Shown here: positions 1 to 9,064 of the stretch, in pieces
How positions within the stretch are numbered: position 1 is the first letter of the stretch
How the letters are laid out: the number at the start of each line of letters is the position of its first letter
DNA from: Prevotellaceae bacterium
Lineage (GTDB): Bacteria; Bacteroidota; Bacteroidia; Bacteroidales; Bacteroidaceae
Reading direction: 5' to 3'
Assembly: GCA_021204545.1 (NCBI GenBank)
Contig: JAJPZF010000246.1
Span: 1 to 16,407 of the forward strand
Length of the DNA: 16,407 nucleotides
The notes under the pieces: generated by a model
Seen by the model: the letters and a program-made list of their open reading frames with translations, nothing else
Database searches by the model: none
What the model was told of the DNA's origin: nothing
Translations under genes and position numbers: made by a program

Positions 1-184
1 TCTCTATGATGCCGCCCTGAGGGAACTTAGCGCTTGGCTTCTGGCACTTCTTCACCTTGTGCACGCCCTCCACTATGGCGCGCTGCTCCTTCACGAGGAC
101 TTTCAGCACTGTGCCCGTCATGCCCTTGTCGTTCCCCGAGTTGACGTACACCGTGTCGCCTTTCTTGATATGTAACTTACTCAT
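1..184 (-). CDS. rplX: 50S ribosomal protein L24, 5' part (C-terminus off window)
   Basis: This is the N-terminal 61 codons of ribosomal protein L24; the stop codon lies beyond the left edge. L24 binds 23S rRNA domain I early and helps start assembly of the large subunit. The start is the ATG at 182-184, giving [14 protein letters not shown], followed by a KOW-type motif ([13 protein letters not shown] at about residues 9-21). It is identified by the KOW sequence and by its place directly after rplN, 23 bases away, as in the S10/spc gene order. Full-length Bacteroidetes L24 is a little over 100 residues, so somewhat more than half is visible. The frame is open to the edge and nothing suggests a break. 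Confidence 0.95.
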   Translation of the reverse strand, partial: MSKLHIKKGDTVYVNSGNDKGMTGTVLKVLVKEQRAIVEGVHKVKKCQKPSAKFPQGGIIE

Positions 185-207
185 TGTTTCTCAAAATATT
201 AATGTAA

Positions 208-573
208 TCACAGCACCTCGGGCGCAAGAGACACAACCTTCATATTGACTGCGCGCAGCTCGCGGGCCACGGGGCCGAAGATGCGGCTCCCCCTGAGCTC
301 GCCCGCGCTGTTGAGCAGCACGCAGGCGTTGTCGTCGAAGCGGATGTACGACCCGTCGGCCCGCCGTATCTCTTTCCTCGTGCGCACTATCAAGGCTCTC
401 GAGACCGAGCCTTTCTTGACATCACTGGTGGGGATCGCGCTCTTCACGGTCACCACTATCACGTCGCCGACGGAGGCGTAGCGGCGCCTTGTCCCGCCGA
501 GCACCTTGATGCAAAGGCACTCCTTCGCCCCGCTGTTGTCGGCCACGACTAATCTTGTCTCACTCTGTATCAT
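208..573 (-). CDS. rplN: 50S ribosomal protein L14
   Basis: This encodes a full-length L14 of 121 residues, the usual size. L14 sits at the subunit interface of the 50S particle next to L19 and contributes to intersubunit bridges. The sequence shows the family pattern: [18 protein letters not shown] at the start, then [13 protein letters not shown], then [10 protein letters not shown] and [13 protein letters not shown] near the C-terminus. It follows rpsQ after only 2 bases and precedes rplX by 23 bases, so it belongs to the same transcript. No unusual features were seen. Confidence 0.97.
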   Translation of the reverse strand: MIQSETRLVVADNSGAKECLCIKVLGGTRRRYASVGDVIVVTVKSAIPTSDVKKGSVSRALIVRTRKEIRRADGSYIRFDDNACVLLNSAGELRGSRIFGPVARELRAVNMKVVSLAPEVL

Positions 574-575
574 GG

Positions 576-833
576 CTACTTGGCTCTTTCAACAACTTGC
601 ACAACTCTCCACCTCTTCGTCTTGCTCAGGGGGCGGGTTTCCATTATCAGCACCTTGTCGCCCCTGTGGCAGTCGTTCTTCTCGTCGTGGGCGTAGTATT
701 TCTTCGTCTTGCTGACGAACTTGCCGTAGATCGGGTGCATCTCCTTGAACTGGGTGGCGACCACTATGGTCTTGTCCATCTTGTCGCTGACCACAACGCC
801 AGTTCTTGTCTTCCTTAAATTCCTTTCTTCCAT
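576..833 (-). CDS. rpsQ: 30S ribosomal protein S17
   Basis: This is a complete S17 of 85 residues. S17 is a primary 16S rRNA-binding protein of the 30S body with an OB fold. The family pattern is clear: [19 protein letters not shown] at about residues 7-25, [19 protein letters not shown] in the middle, then [19 protein letters not shown] near the end. It lies 17 bases after rpmC and 2 bases before rplN, inside the S10/spc order. The start at 833 gives the short N-terminus [10 protein letters not shown], typical of Bacteroidetes. Confidence 0.97.
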   Translation of the reverse strand: MEERNLRKTRTGVVVSDKMDKTIVVATQFKEMHPIYGKFVSKTKKYYAHDEKNDCHRGDKVLIMETRPLSKTKRWRVVQVVERAK

Positions 834-850
834 CTGTGTCGTGATCGTTT

Positions 851-1045
851 TTACTTGTTCAACTCTCTCTGGCGCAGGGCTGTCATCAGGCGCGCTATGT
901 CGCGGCGGGCTGTCCTTATCTGGGCTGTGTTCTCCAGGGGGGAGACAGCGTGGTTGAGCAGCATCTGGGTGTAGTTGGCCTTCTCTGTCTTAATGCGTTC
1001 CTGCAGGTCGGCAGTCGACATCTCCTTTATCTCAGCTGTTTTCAT
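851..1045 (-). CDS. rpmC: 50S ribosomal protein L29
   Basis: This is a complete L29 of 64 residues, a small two-helix protein near the peptide exit tunnel that forms part of the docking site for signal recognition particle and trigger factor together with L23. The sequence [18 protein letters not shown] and the C-terminal [19 protein letters not shown] fit the family's helical hairpin. Its start overlaps the rplP stop by 4 bases (ATGA at 1042-1045), the tightest junction in this operon, which suggests that translation of rplP and rpmC is coupled. Confidence 0.95.
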   Translation of the reverse strand: MKTAEIKEMSTADLQERIKTEKANYTQMLLNHAVSPLENTAQIRTARRDIARLMTALRQRELNK

Positions 1046-1473
1046 TGTTGTGCGTCTTTATCGTAGTCGCGGCGGACAATAAACTTCGTCACCACGGGCA
1101 GTTTCTGGGCCGCCAGTCGCAGGGCCTCCTTGGCTGTCTCGTAGGGCACTCCCTCTATCTCGAATATGATGCGCCCGGGTGTGATGGGGAACACGAACCC
1201 GACGGGGTCGCCCTTACCCTTGCCCATGCGCACGTCGGCGGGCTTCTTGGTTATCGGCTTGTCGGGGAATATGCGTATCCAGCTCTGTCCCTCGCGCTGC
1301 ATGTAGCGTGTCATGGCTATACGGGCCGCCTCTATCTGGCGTGCTGTTATCCAGCGTGTGCCGAGCGACTTGATGCCGAACGAGCCGAAGGCCAGCTGTG
1401 TGCCGCGGTGGGCGTTCCCTTTGCTGCGCCCTTTCTGGGGTCTTCTGTATTTGGTTCTTTTCGGTTGTAACAT
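1042..1473 (-). CDS. rplP: 50S ribosomal protein L16
   Basis: This is a full-length L16 of 143 residues. L16 is a late-assembling protein at the base of the central protuberance that contacts the A-site tRNA elbow. Visible family motifs are [16 protein letters not shown] at the N-terminus, [20 protein letters not shown] around residues 32-51 and [15 protein letters not shown] at 76-90. The arginine in RMGKGKG (R82) corresponds to the functional-loop arginine that some bacteria hydroxylate; whether it is modified here cannot be seen. It lies 15 bases after rpsC and overlaps rpmC by 4 bases. Confidence 0.97.
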   Translation of the reverse strand: MLQPKRTKYRRPQKGRSKGNAHRGTQLAFGSFGIKSLGTRWITARQIEAARIAMTRYMQREGQSWIRIFPDKPITKKPADVRMGKGKGDPVGFVFPITPGRIIFEIEGVPYETAKEALRLAAQKLPVVTKFIVRRDYDKDAQQ

Positions 1474-1488
1474 AGTGGTCTGGTCTTA

Positions 1489-2226
1489 CTATCGGTTGTT
1501 GTTGTTGTTCTTCTTCCGCCGGAAGCCTCCTCTGCCTCCGCCATTAAAGCTGCGGCCAGTGTTCTCCTTCTGCTGGGCGAAGTTAGGCGCGAGGTCTTTC
1601 TTCCCGTATATCTCCCCGCGGCATATCCACACCTTTATGCCCAGCAGTCCCACTTTCGTCAGGGCCTCTGTCTGGCAGTAGTCTATGTCTGCGCGGAAGG
1701 TGTGCAGGGGTGTTCGCCCTTCCTTGTACATCTCGCGGCGTGCTATCTCGGCCCCGTTAAGGCGCCCTGAGATCTGCACCTTGATGCCCTCGGCCCCTGC
1801 CCTCATGGTGTTGGCGATGGCCATCTTTATGGCCCGGCGGTAGGCTATCTTGCCCTCCACCTGGCGGGCTATGTTGTTGCCCACGATGATGGCGTCGAGC
1901 TCGGGCTTGCGCACCTCGAAGATGTTGAGCTGCACCTCCTTGTCGGTGAGTTTCTTCAGCTCTTCCTTCAGCTTGTCAACCTTCTCTCCGCCCTTGCCTA
2001 TTATCAGCCCAGGGCGGGCGGTGCAGACGGTGATGGTCACCTTCTTCAGGGTGCGCTCGATTATTATCCTCGAGAGGCTCGCATCGCTGAGGCGGGTGTT
2101 GAGGTACTTGCGTATCTTGCTGTCCTCGAGCAGGGTGTCGCCGAAGTCCTTGCCGCCGCTCCAGTTGGAGTCCCAGCCGCGTATTATGCCGAGGCGGTTG
2201 CTTATCGGGTTTACTTTCTGTCCCAT
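1489..2226 (-). CDS. rpsC: 30S ribosomal protein S3
   Basis: This encodes S3 of 245 residues, a 30S head protein at the mRNA entry channel. The type-II KH RNA-binding loop is seen as GLIIGKGG at residues 73-80, and the C-terminal domain carries [21 protein letters not shown]. The body is normal. After about residue 220 there is a low-complexity, basic Gly/Arg/Lys tail that ends in five asparagines and an arginine (about 225-245), giving a protein slightly longer than the E. coli one. Such disordered S3 tails are usual in Bacteroidetes. The asparagines are encoded by five identical AAC codons (1495-1509), a short trinucleotide repeat. It starts 6 bases after rplV. Confidence 0.97.
   Translation of the reverse strand: MGQKVNPISNRLGIIRGWDSNWSGGKDFGDTLLEDSKIRKYLNTRLSDASLSRIIIERTLKKVTITVCTARPGLIIGKGGEKVDKLKEELKKLTDKEVQLNIFEVRKPELDAIIVGNNIARQVEGKIAYRRAIKMAIANTMRAGAEGIKVQISGRLNGAEIARREMYKEGRTPLHTFRADIDYCQTEALTKVGLLGIKVWICRGEIYGKKDLAPNFAQQKENTGRSFNGGGRGGFRRKKNNNNNR
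1495..1509 (-). repeat. (AAC)5 codon repeat in the rpsC tail
   Basis: Five consecutive AAC codons (GTT on the plus strand) encode five asparagines just before the last Arg codon and the stop of rpsC. It is a perfect 15-base trinucleotide tract in the part coding for the disordered S3 tail. Slippage would add or remove Asn residues without shifting the frame. Confidence 0.9.
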
Positions 2227-2232
2227 GTTTCT

Positions 2233-2628
2233 CTATTCTTTTTTTGTGTCAACGAACAAGGTGATGTGGTTGGAGCGCTTGCGTATCCTGTAGCCGCGCC
2301 CCTGCGGGGCGGGCCTCATGCGCTTCAGCGTGGGGCCGCAGTCCACTAACACGCGTGTGACGAACAGCTCCCCGTCGTCTGCCTTCCTCTCGTTCTTCTG
2401 CTCCCAGTTGGCTATGGCGGAGCGCAGCACTTTCTCCACGTCTGCCGAGGCGGCTTTCGAGGAGAACCTCAGCGTGCCAAGCGCCCTGTTCACTTCCATG
2501 CCCCGTATGAGGTCCACCACGTATCTCATCTTGCGCGGCGACGAGGGGACGTTCCTCAGCCTCGCGAAGTATTGGGTCTTGCGGGCGGCCTTCATGGCTT
2601 CGGCGGCCAGTTTCTTTCTCTTTCCCAT
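2233..2628 (-). CDS. rplV: 50S ribosomal protein L22
   Basis: This encodes L22 of 131 residues, which lines the peptide exit tunnel with its extended beta hairpin. The core matches the family: [19 protein letters not shown] at about 25-43 and [11 protein letters not shown] at 70-80. The tunnel hairpin is at about 98-118 and contains [20 protein letters not shown], the region where macrolide-resistance changes are known in other bacteria. No deletion or duplication is seen in it. It sits 38 bases after rpsS and 6 bases before rpsC. The Lys/Ala-rich first 20 residues are typical of Bacteroidetes. Confidence 0.97.
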   Translation of the reverse strand: MGKRKKLAAEAMKAARKTQYFARLRNVPSSPRKMRYVVDLIRGMEVNRALGTLRFSSKAASADVEKVLRSAIANWEQKNERKADDGELFVTRVLVDCGPTLKRMRPAPQGRGYRIRKRSNHITLFVDTKKE

Positions 2629-2666
2629 TCTTGTGTTTGCTCTAATTGTCCTTTGGCTAACTCTGC

Positions 2667-2936
2667 TTACTTCTTCTTGTTCCCGGCGTGTCCACCGAAC
2701 TTGCGTGTCGGGGCGAACTCTCCGAGCTTGTGCCCCACCATGTTCTCGGTGACGTACACGGGGATGAACTTGTTCCCGTTGTGCACGGCTATTGTCTGCC
2801 CCACGAAGTCGGGGGATATCATGCAGGCGCGGGCCCAGGTCTTTACCACGGCCTTCTTGCCACTCTCGTTCATGGCAAGGATTTTCTTCTCGAGGTTCAC
2901 CTCGATATATGGACCTTTCTTAAGTGAGCGACTCAT
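2667..2936 (-). CDS. rpsS: 30S ribosomal protein S19
   Basis: This is a complete S19 of 89 residues. S19 is located in the 30S head, pairs with S13 and reaches toward the A-site tRNA. Family hallmarks are [19 protein letters not shown] at the N-terminus, [19 protein letters not shown] in the middle and the basic tail [18 protein letters not shown]. Length and ends are standard. It lies 26 bases after rplB and 38 bases before rplV, the normal S10 order. Confidence 0.97.
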   Translation of the reverse strand: MSRSLKKGPYIEVNLEKKILAMNESGKKAVVKTWARACMISPDFVGQTIAVHNGNKFIPVYVTENMVGHKLGEFAPTRKFGGHAGNKKK

Positions 2937-2962
2937 ATCTTTCTTCTTTTTATCCTGCCCTG

Positions 2963-3790
2963 TTACCTTTTCTTAGCTCTCTCGATGATGTACTTGCCAG
3001 ACGGCTTCTTCTTCGAGCGTGTCTTCAGGCCCTTGGCGTAGAGGCCGTTGCGCGAGCGGGGGTGTCCGCCGCTCTGTCGTCCCTCGCCGCCGCCCATCGG
3101 GTGGTCGTGCGGGTTCATGACCACGCCTCTGTTGTGCGGCCGCCTGCCGAGCCAGCGCGAGCGCCCTGCCTTTCCGGAGCTCTCGAGCGCGTGGTCCGAG
3201 TTGCCCACACTGCCTACAGTCGCCTTGCACGTGCCGAGTATTTTGCGTATCTCTCCCGAGGGCAGCTTGATGATGCAGTAGTCTCCGTCGCGGGAGGTGA
3301 GCTGTGCGAAGTTGCCTGCCGAGCGCACGAGCATGGCTCCCTGCCCGGGGCGCAGCTCTATGTTGTGTATGACCGTGCCGACGGGTATGTTGCGCAGCGG
3401 CAGGGCGTTGCCCACCTCGGGGGCCGCCTCGGCGCCGCTCAGGAGCGTTGTGCCCACCTCAAGCCCGTTGGGGGCTATGATGTAGCGTTTCTCCCCGTCG
3501 ACGTAGAAGAGCAGCGCTATCCTTGCCGAGCGGTTCGGGTCATACTCTATTGTCTTCACGACGGCCGGCACGCCATCCTTGTCTCTCTTGAAGTCGATGA
3601 GGCGGTATCTTCTCTTGTGTCCGCCTCCTCTGTAGCGCACTGTCATGCGGCCGCTGCTGTTGCGGCCTCCTGTGGAGTGCTTGCCGAACGTGAGAGACTT
3701 CTCAGGCACTGACGCTGTGATCTCCTCGAACGTGCCTATAATCTTGTGTCTCTGCCCTGGTGTTGTGGGCTTGAATTTACGTACTGCCAT
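2963..3790 (-). CDS. rplB: 50S ribosomal protein L2
   Basis: This encodes L2 of 275 residues, the large-subunit protein closest to the peptidyl transferase centre and needed for subunit joining. It has the N-terminal OB-like region ([10 protein letters not shown] near residue 10), the SH3-like domain and the C-terminal signature [13 protein letters not shown] at residues 226-238. His230 corresponds to the conserved histidine (E. coli H229) linked with peptidyl transferase activity. It ends in the basic stretch [10 protein letters not shown]. It follows rplW by 8 bases. Length and motifs are standard. Confidence 0.98.
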   Translation of the reverse strand: MAVRKFKPTTPGQRHKIIGTFEEITASVPEKSLTFGKHSTGGRNSSGRMTVRYRGGGHKRRYRLIDFKRDKDGVPAVVKTIEYDPNRSARIALLFYVDGEKRYIIAPNGLEVGTTLLSGAEAAPEVGNALPLRNIPVGTVIHNIELRPGQGAMLVRSAGNFAQLTSRDGDYCIIKLPSGEIRKILGTCKATVGSVGNSDHALESSGKAGRSRWLGRRPHNRGVVMNPHDHPMGGGEGRQSGGHPRSRNGLYAKGLKTRSKKKPSGKYIIERAKKR

Positions 3791-3798
3791 CTCTTTCG

Positions 3799-4089
3799 TT
3801 AAATGTTGCTGTAGAAATCTATGGTGTCACCCTCCTTGAGTGTGACGATCGCCTTCTTTAGCGCCCTGGTGCGTCCTTTTATCAGTCCAGCTTTTGTGTA
3901 GCGTCTCTTTGTCTTGCCCGCGTAGTTCATGGTGTTGACTGAGAGGACGGTCACGTTGTAGCGCTCCTCTATCTCTTTGCCTATCTCGATCTTGTTGGCG
4001 CCTGGGCGCACGATGAAGCCGAACTTGTTCTGCTTCTCTGTGATGGAGTTCATTTTCTCCGTCACCAGTGGTTTGATGATGTATGACAT
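3799..4089 (-). CDS. rplW: 50S ribosomal protein L23
   Basis: This encodes L23 of 96 residues, which sits at the exit of the peptide tunnel and is the main docking site for trigger factor and SRP. The sequence starts [20 protein letters not shown], has [21 protein letters not shown] in the middle and ends with [19 protein letters not shown], matching the family. The basic loop [21 protein letters not shown] reads as the rRNA-binding hairpin. It lies 15 bases after rplD and 8 bases before rplB. Confidence 0.97.
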   Translation of the reverse strand: MSYIIKPLVTEKMNSITEKQNKFGFIVRPGANKIEIGKEIEERYNVTVLSVNTMNYAGKTKRRYTKAGLIKGRTRALKKAIVTLKEGDTIDFYSNI

Positions 4090-4104
4090 GGTGTTGCGGC
4101 TTCT

Positions 4105-4737
4105 TTAGCTTTTTATCAGGTTTCCCTCGATGACCGGGAGGGCGCTCTCGGCTATCACCATCACGTCGTTGTCCAGCACGCGGTAGGTGTTCAGCAGTGC
4201 CGCTGGCATTATGCGCACCTTCTGCAGGTTGCGGGCCGAGAGGTAGACGCTCTTGTCGGAGGCTGGCGTGACGAAGAGGCTCTTCTTCTCCTCTATCTTG
4301 AGGTTGTTGAGTATCTTGATGAAGGCCTTTGTCTTCGGCGCCTGCAGTGTGAAGTCCTCCACGACGATTATCTCGTTCTCCCTTGCCTTGTAGGTCAGGG
4401 CGGACTTGCGGGCCAGCACGCGCTCCTTCTTGTTCAGCTTCTGGCTGTAGTCCCGTGGCTTGGGCCCGAACACGCGGCCGCCTCCTCTCAGAAGGGGCGA
4501 CTTGATGTCACCGCGTCTTGCCCCGCCGCTTCCTTTCTGGCGTATGAGCTTGCGTGTGGAGCCTGTTATCTCACTTCTCTCTTTCGACTTTGCTGTTCCT
4601 TGGCGGTGGTTCGCGAGTATCAGCTTCACGTCAAGGTAAATGGCGTGGTCGTTGGGCTCGATGCCGTAGATGGCGTCGTTGAGTGTCACCTTCCGTCCGG
4701 TGTCCTCGCCCTTTATGTTCAATACGCTAACTTCCAT
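4105..4737 (-). CDS. rplD: 50S ribosomal protein L4
   Basis: This encodes L4 of 210 residues, with a globular domain on the 50S surface and a long loop that reaches the peptide tunnel constriction opposite L22. The tunnel loop is visible as [12 protein letters not shown] at residues 66-77, followed by [13 protein letters not shown] at 85-97. In Gammaproteobacteria L4 also represses its own operon through the S10 leader; whether it does so here is unknown, but see the hairpin upstream of rpsJ. It starts one base after the rplC stop, so the two genes are essentially abutting. Confidence 0.97.
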   Translation of the reverse strand: MEVSVLNIKGEDTGRKVTLNDAIYGIEPNDHAIYLDVKLILANHRQGTAKSKERSEITGSTRKLIRQKGSGGARRGDIKSPLLRGGGRVFGPKPRDYSQKLNKKERVLARKSALTYKARENEIIVVEDFTLQAPKTKAFIKILNNLKIEEKKSLFVTPASDKSVYLSARNLQKVRIMPAALLNTYRVLDNDVMVIAESALPVIEGNLIKS

Positions 4738-4738
4738 C

Positions 4739-5356
4739 TTACTTCAAAACGCTGACTATTGCACCATTGTATCCGGGCACGCTTCCCTTTATCATGAGGA
4801 TGTTGTGCTCGGGTATCACCTTCAACACTTGCAGGTTGTGCGTGGTGACCCTCTGGTTGCCCATCTGGCCGGCCATGCGCATTCCCTTGAACACCTTGGC
4901 GGGGAAGGAGCATGCTCCTATTGATCCCGGGTGGCGCAGGCGGTCGTCCTGCCCGTGGGTGGCCTGCCCCACTCCGCCGAAGCCGTGGCGTTTCACCACG
5001 CCCTGGAAGCCGCGCCCCTTGGAGGTGCCTATCACGTCAACGTAGGCCGTGTCGGCGAAGAGCTCCACTGTGACGGTGTCGCCCGGGTTCATCTCCTGCT
5101 CGAATCCTGTGAACTCGGCCAAGTGTCTCTTTGGTGTGGTCCCGGCTTTCTTGAAGTGGCCCATCATCGGGGCGGAGGTGTTCTTCTCCTTTGCCTCCTG
5201 GAAGCCGAGCTGTACGGCGGAGTAGCCGTCCCTCTCAACGGTTTTTACCTGAGTGACCACACAAGGACCTAATTCGATAACAGTGCATGGCACATTCTTG
5301 CCCTCGGCACTGAACACGGAAGTCATTCCGATTTTCTTTCCTAATAATCCTGGCAT
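4739..5356 (-). CDS. rplC: 50S ribosomal protein L3
   Basis: This encodes L3 of 205 residues, one of the first proteins to bind 23S rRNA and a contributor to the peptidyl transferase region. It starts with [20 protein letters not shown], has [18 protein letters not shown] at 111-128 and [14 protein letters not shown] at 145-158, then [10 protein letters not shown]. The loop reads ACSF where Gammaproteobacterial L3 has a Gln-containing GQNQTPG loop that is methylated; this substitution is the usual Bacteroidetes form as I recall it. It lies 45 bases after rpsJ, with a purine-rich run (GAGGAGAGAGAG in the mRNA) well upstream of the start. Confidence 0.97.
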   Translation of the reverse strand: MPGLLGKKIGMTSVFSAEGKNVPCTVIELGPCVVTQVKTVERDGYSAVQLGFQEAKEKNTSAPMMGHFKKAGTTPKRHLAEFTGFEQEMNPGDTVTVELFADTAYVDVIGTSKGRGFQGVVKRHGFGGVGQATHGQDDRLRHPGSIGACSFPAKVFKGMRMAGQMGNQRVTTHNLQVLKVIPEHNILMIKGSVPGYNGAIVSVLK

Positions 5357-5401
5357 TTCAGATATGTGATTGAATAATAACTCTCTCTCCTCAGTCTCGT
5401 C

Positions 5402-5707
5402 TCACACCTTTATCTCCACCTCCACGCCGCTGGGCAGCTCCATTTTCATCAGGGCGTCCACTGTCTTGGCGTTGCTGCTGTAGATGTCGATGAGGCGCTT
5501 GTAGGTGCAGAGCTGGAACTGCTCGCGCGATTTCTTGTTGACGAACGTGGAGCGGTTCACGGTGAAGATGCGCTTGTGTGTGGGCAGGGGTATTGGCCCG
5601 CTCACTATGGCGCCGGTTATCTTCACGGTCTTCACGATCTTCTCCGCTGACTTGTCCACGAGGTTGTGGTCGTAGGACTTCAGCTTAATCCTGATTTTCT
5701 GACTCAT
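5402..5707 (-). CDS. rpsJ: 30S ribosomal protein S10 (NusE)
   Basis: This is a complete S10 of 101 residues. S10 is part of the 30S head and also acts as NusE in transcription antitermination with NusB. Family pattern: [20 protein letters not shown] at the N-terminus, then [17 protein letters not shown], and [19 protein letters not shown]. In many bacteria it is the first gene of the S10 operon; here it is preceded by fusA on the same strand, 102 bases away, and I see no consensus promoter in that gap. The start at 5707 is the only one that fits the family. Confidence 0.97.
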   Translation of the reverse strand: MSQKIRIKLKSYDHNLVDKSAEKIVKTVKITGAIVSGPIPLPTHKRIFTVNRSTFVNKKSREQFQLCTYKRLIDIYSSNAKTVDALMKMELPSGVEVEIKV

Positions 5708-5761
5708 TCTTTCCGTTTGTTTGGTTTGTCTGTCTCTTATTCTTTGCGTGGGGGCTGGCTT

Positions 5762-5789
5762 GCCGCATAAGAGTCGTTCGCTATGCGGC
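5762..5789 (-). promoter_or_regulatory. RNA hairpin in the fusA-rpsJ gap
   Basis: An 8-bp perfect inverted repeat (GCCGCATA at 5762-5769, TATGCGGC at 5782-5789) with a 12-base loop lies in the 102-bp gap between the fusA stop and the rpsJ start. In the minus-strand mRNA it forms a stable stem. It is not followed by a run of U, so it does not look like an intrinsic terminator. Its position, just upstream of rpsJ, matches where the L4-responsive S10 leader sits in Gammaproteobacteria. A role as leader, processing site or stabiliser is inference. Confidence 0.5.
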
Positions 5790-5809
5790 GCCCTGCTCCC
5801 GCTTGTCTC

Positions 5810-7927
5810 TCACACCAGGTCCACCCTCCCGTTCATCTCCGTCAGCACCGCCTGGGCTATCTGCCTGCTCACGGGAGCGTGGTGGTCATACGTCATGGAG
5901 CTTGTGGCACGCCCGGAGGTGATGGTCCTCAGGGCAGTCACATAGCCGAACATCTCCGCAAGCGGCACCATGGCCTTCACCAGACGGGCCCCGGTCCTTG
6001 TGGTGTCCATTCCCTCTATCTGCCCGCGGCGTTTGTTCAGGTCGCCTATCACGTCGCCCATGTTCTCCTCAGGCGTCACCACCTCCAGCTTCATCATGGG
6101 CTCCAGCAAGACGGGCTTAGCCTTGGCGCAGCAAGCCTTGTAGGCTATCTGTGCGGCTATCTCGAAGGAGAGCTGGTCGGAGTCCACGGGGTGATAGCTG
6201 CCGTCGAGCAGCTCCACCTTAAGCGTGTCCATGGGGAAGCCGCCCAGCACGCCGTTCTTCATCGCCATCTCAAAGCCCTTCTCGACGGAGGGGATGAACT
6301 CCTTGGGTATGTTTCCGCCCGTCACCTTGTTCTCGAACTGCAGGCCCGTTCCCTCGAAGTCGGGGTCCACGGGGCCCACGTTCACTATGATGTCGGCGAA
6401 CTTGCCTCGTCCGCCCGTCTGCTTCTTGTAGAGCTCGCGGTGGTTGACAGTGGTGGTCACAGCCTCCTTGTAGTTCACCTGCGGCTTGCCCTGGTTGCAC
6501 TCCACCTTGAACTCGCGTCTGAGGCGGTCCAGGATGATGTCGAGGTGCAGCTCTCCCATTCCGGAGATCACCGTCTGTCCGCTCTGCTCGTCGGTCCTGA
6601 CGGTGAACGTGGGGTCTTCCTCAGCGAGTTTCTGCAGGCCGATGGAGAGTTTGTCCAGATCCTTCTGCGTCTTCGGCTCGACGGCTATGCCGATGACTGG
6701 GTCGGGGAACTCGATGGACTCCAGGATGATGGGAGCGTCCTCCTCTGTCAGGGTGTCTCCGGTGTGAATATCCTTGAAGCCCACTGCGGCCCCTATGTCG
6801 CCAGCCCCGATGACGTCAACGGGGTTCTGGTGGTTGGAGTGCATCTGGAATATGCGGCTTATGCGCTCCTTCTTGCCCGAGCGCACGTTGTAGACGTAGC
6901 TGCCGGCGTCAATCTTTCCCGAGTAGACGCGGAAGAACGTGAGGCGGCCAACGTAGGGGTCGGTGGCAATCTTGAACGCCAGCGCCGAGGTCTTCTCGTC
7001 CTCGTCGGGGTGGCGTTCCTCCTCCTCGCCAGTGTCGGGGTTCACGCCCTTGATGGCGGGTGTGTCCAGTGGTGAGGGCAGGAACATGCAGACGTAGTCG
7101 AGCAGTGTCTGCACCCCTTTGTTCTTGAAGGAGGAGCCGCATGTCATGGGCACCATGTCCAGGCTCAGCGTTCCCTTTCTTATGGCGGCTATGATCTCAG
7201 GCTCGGTGATGGTGTCGGGGTCGTCGAAGAACTTCTCCATCAGCGTGTCGTCCTGCTCGGCTGCCTGCTCGAGCATTTTGGAGCGCCACTCCCGGCATTC
7301 GTCCAGCATGTCGGCGGGTATGTCGTCCATCTCGTACTCGGCTCCCATTGTCTCGTCGTGCCACAGGATGGCCTTCATCTTTATCAGGTCAACTATTCCC
7401 TTGAAGTTCTCCTCAGCCCCTATGGGCACTGCCACGACTACCGGGTTGGCGCCGAGTATCGCCTTCATTTGCCTTACCACCTCGAAGAAGTCCGCCCCCG
7501 AGCGGTCCATTTTGTTCACGTAGCCAATCCTTGGCACGCTGTATTTGTCAGCCTGCCGCCACACCGTCTCCGACTGTGGCTCCACGCCCCCCACGGCGCA
7601 GTATGTGGCTATTGCTCCGTCGAGCACTCTGAGCGAGCGTTCCACCTCGGCGGTGAAGTCAACGTGTCCCGGGGTGTCTATGAGGTTCAGCTTATATTTG
7701 TCGCCGTTCCAAGTCCAGTAGGCGGTGGTGGCTGCCGATGTGATGGTTATTCCTCTCTCCTGTTCCTGCGCCATCCAGTCCATCGTCGCCGCCCCCTCGT
7801 GCACCTCGCCAATCTTGTGGGTCTTGCCCGTGTAGAAGAGTATTCGCTCGGAGGTCGTCGTCTTCCCCGCGTCGATATGCGCCATGATACCGATGTTCCG
7901 AGTTAAATGTAAGTCTTGTCTTGCCAT
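5810..7927 (-). CDS. fusA: Elongation factor G
   Basis: This encodes the translocase EF-G, 705 residues, the standard length. It uses GTP to move tRNA and mRNA after peptide bond formation and, with ribosome recycling factor, splits spent ribosomes. The GTPase motifs are intact: AHIDAGKT at 16-23 (G1), the switch I region with [11 protein letters not shown] at 58-68 (G2), DTPGH at 84-88 (G3) and NKMD at 138-141 (G4). Domain II and the C-terminal domains IV-V (for example [14 protein letters not shown] and [18 protein letters not shown]) are present. Because all GTPase motifs are intact, this is the canonical ribosomal-operon EF-G and not the GTPase-defective paralogue reported in Bacteroides. 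It lies 39 bases after rpsG. No tuf gene follows. Confidence 0.98.
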   Translation of the reverse strand: MARQDLHLTRNIGIMAHIDAGKTTTSERILFYTGKTHKIGEVHEGAATMDWMAQEQERGITITSAATTAYWTWNGDKYKLNLIDTPGHVDFTAEVERSLRVLDGAIATYCAVGGVEPQSETVWRQADKYSVPRIGYVNKMDRSGADFFEVVRQMKAILGANPVVVAVPIGAEENFKGIVDLIKMKAILWHDETMGAEYEMDDIPADMLDECREWRSKMLEQAAEQDDTLMEKFFDDPDTITEPEIIAAIRKGTLSLDMVPMTCGSSFKNKGVQTLLDYVCMFLPSPLDTPAIKGVNPDTGEEEERHPDEDEKTSALAFKIATDPYVGRLTFFRVYSGKIDAGSYVYNVRSGKKERISRIFQMHSNHQNPVDVIGAGDIGAAVGFKDIHTGDTLTEEDAPIILESIEFPDPVIGIAVEPKTQKDLDKLSIGLQKLAEEDPTFTVRTDEQSGQTVISGMGELHLDIILDRLRREFKVECNQGKPQVNYKEAVTTTVNHRELYKKQTGGRGKFADIIVNVGPVDPDFEGTGLQFENKVTGGNIPKEFIPSVEKGFEMAMKNGVLGGFPMDTLKVELLDGSYHPVDSDQLSFEIAAQIAYKACCAKAKPVLLEPMMKLEVVTPEENMGDVIGDLNKRRGQIEGMDTTRTGARLVKAMVPLAEMFGYVTALRTITSGRATSSMTYDHHAPVSRQIAQAVLTEMNGRVDLV

Positions 7928-7966
7928 TCCTTGTTTTTGTGTGCTAATACCTATTCGTCGCTTTGC

Positions 7967-8443
7967 TTAGAAGCGGAAGTGGGCGAATGCCCTGTTGGCC
8001 TCGGCCATGCGGTGCATGTCCTCTTTGCGCTTGTACGCGCCGCCCTGTTCGTTGTAGGCGTCCATTATCTCGGCCGCCAGTTTGTCCGCCATGGTCTTGC
8101 CTCCTCTTTTGCGGGCGAAGTTTATCATGTTCTTCATTGAGACGGACTCTTTTCTCTCGGGGCGTATCTCGGTGGGCACCTGGAAGGTTGCCCCTCCGAT
8201 GCGTTTGCTTTTCACCTCCACCTGCGGTGTTATCTTGTCCAGGGCCTCTTTCCAGATGGTCAGGGCGTCTTTCTCCTGGTTGGCCATCTTGGCTTTCACT
8301 ATGTCCAGCGCGCTGTAGAAGATGGTGTAGGAGATGGTCTTCTTGCCCGCGTACATGAGGTGGTTGACGAACTTCGAGACCTTCACGTCGCCGTAGACGG
8401 GGTCGGGCAGTATCACGTGTTTCTTGGGTTTTCCTTTACGCAT
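7967..8443 (-). CDS. rpsG: 30S ribosomal protein S7
   Basis: This encodes S7 of 158 residues, the protein that starts assembly of the 30S head and contacts the E site. The sequence begins [19 protein letters not shown], followed by [20 protein letters not shown], and has the loop [16 protein letters not shown] in the middle. The C-terminus [14 protein letters not shown] is the family's usual end. It lies between rpsL (51 bases upstream) and fusA (39 bases downstream), the classic str order. In E. coli S7 represses this operon by binding the rpsL-rpsG gap; I see no clear matching structure here. Confidence 0.97.
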   Translation of the reverse strand: MRKGKPKKHVILPDPVYGDVKVSKFVNHLMYAGKKTISYTIFYSALDIVKAKMANQEKDALTIWKEALDKITPQVEVKSKRIGGATFQVPTEIRPERKESVSMKNMINFARKRGGKTMADKLAAEIMDAYNEQGGAYKRKEDMHRMAEANRAFAHFRF

Positions 8444-8494
8444 TTCTCTTGTTGTTTACTGTTTGGGGCTTCTCGTCGGTTTCCCTGTTTCGTC

Positions 8495-8875
8495 TCATTT
8501 CTTGGCTTTGGGCCTCTTGGCCCCGTACTTGCTTCGTCTCTGTGTGCGGCTTGCCACCCCGGCAGTGTCCAGGGTTCCCCGCACTATGTGGTATCGCACG
8601 CCGGGCAGGTCTTTCACCCTGCCGCCTCTGACGAGCACTATGCTGTGTTCCTGCAGGTTGTGCCCCTCGCCGGGGATGTAGCTGTTCACCTCCTTGCTGT
8701 TGGTGAGGCGGACGCGGGCGACTTTTCTCATCGCCGAGTTAGGCTTTTTGGGAGTTGTCGTGTAGACGCGCACGCACACTCCCCTACGTTGAGGGCAGCT
8801 GTCCAGCGCAGGGCTTTTGCTCTTGTCTGCCAACTTCCTTCGGCCTTTTCTGACCAATTGTTGAATTGTAGGCAT
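8495..8875 (-). CDS. rpsL: 30S ribosomal protein S12
   Basis: This encodes S12 of 126 residues, the decoding-centre protein of the 30S subunit and the first gene of the fused str/S10 operon. Motifs: [20 protein letters not shown] at 39-58 and [13 protein letters not shown] at 84-96. Both lysines at which streptomycin-resistance substitutions are known are wild type (K43 and K88, counting Met as 1), so the sequence predicts a streptomycin-sensitive S12. Asp89 is the residue that RimO modifies in other bacteria. The start at 8875 gives the invariant [12 protein letters not shown]. The leader is A-rich with no Shine-Dalgarno. Confidence 0.98.
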   Translation of the reverse strand: MPTIQQLVRKGRRKLADKSKSPALDSCPQRRGVCVRVYTTTPKKPNSAMRKVARVRLTNSKEVNSYIPGEGHNLQEHSIVLVRGGRVKDLPGVRYHIVRGTLDTAGVASRTQRRSKYGAKRPKAKK

Positions 8876-8953
8876 TTGTCTGTTCTTTTGTGGTTATATT
8901 ATTTTTATTATATTCCTGCATAGTGTCTGAGGCATGGTTGGCCAATCGAAGTG

Positions 8954-8984
8954 CAAAGGTAACCATTTTCCTTTCACGGGCAAT
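8954..8984 (-). promoter_or_regulatory. Bacteroidetes-type promoter of the str/S10 operon
   Basis: On the minus strand, TACCTTTG (8961 down to 8954) matches the -7 consensus TAnnTTTG exactly. ATTG (8984 down to 8981) matches the -33 element in three of four bases, with a 19-base spacer, within the known 19-21 range. Transcription would start near 8948, giving a leader of about 73 bases before rpsL. An A-rich tract (about 8996-9005) further upstream resembles an UP element, fitting a strong ribosomal promoter. I saw no comparable promoter in the fusA-rpsJ gap, the only other large gap in the operon. Confidence 0.75.
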
Positions 8985-9064
8985 CTCCGGGCACTTTCTT
9001 TTTTCGCCTCCCTGCCCCTGAAGAGTGAAATTTATGAATTTTTAACTATCGGACAAGGCTTTCC

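Noticed and set aside
2924..3712. A 262-codon open frame on the plus strand opposite rplB
   Set aside because: It lies fully over rplB and the translation is Ala/Val/Arg-rich with no recognisable motif; an antisense artefact of codon bias.
5783..7075. A 430-codon open frame on the plus strand opposite fusA
   Set aside because: It is antisense to the well-supported EF-G gene. Its translation is rich in His, Leu, Val and Gly and shows no domain, as expected for the reverse of a GC-rich conserved gene.
5810..7927. The GTPase-defective EF-G paralogue known from Bacteroides
   Set aside because: All GTPase motifs are intact and the gene is in the ribosomal operon, so it is the canonical EF-G.
8444..8494. 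An S7-binding regulatory structure between rpsL and rpsG, as in E. coli
   Set aside because: The 51-base gap is A-rich and shows no clear stem resembling the 16S rRNA S7 site.
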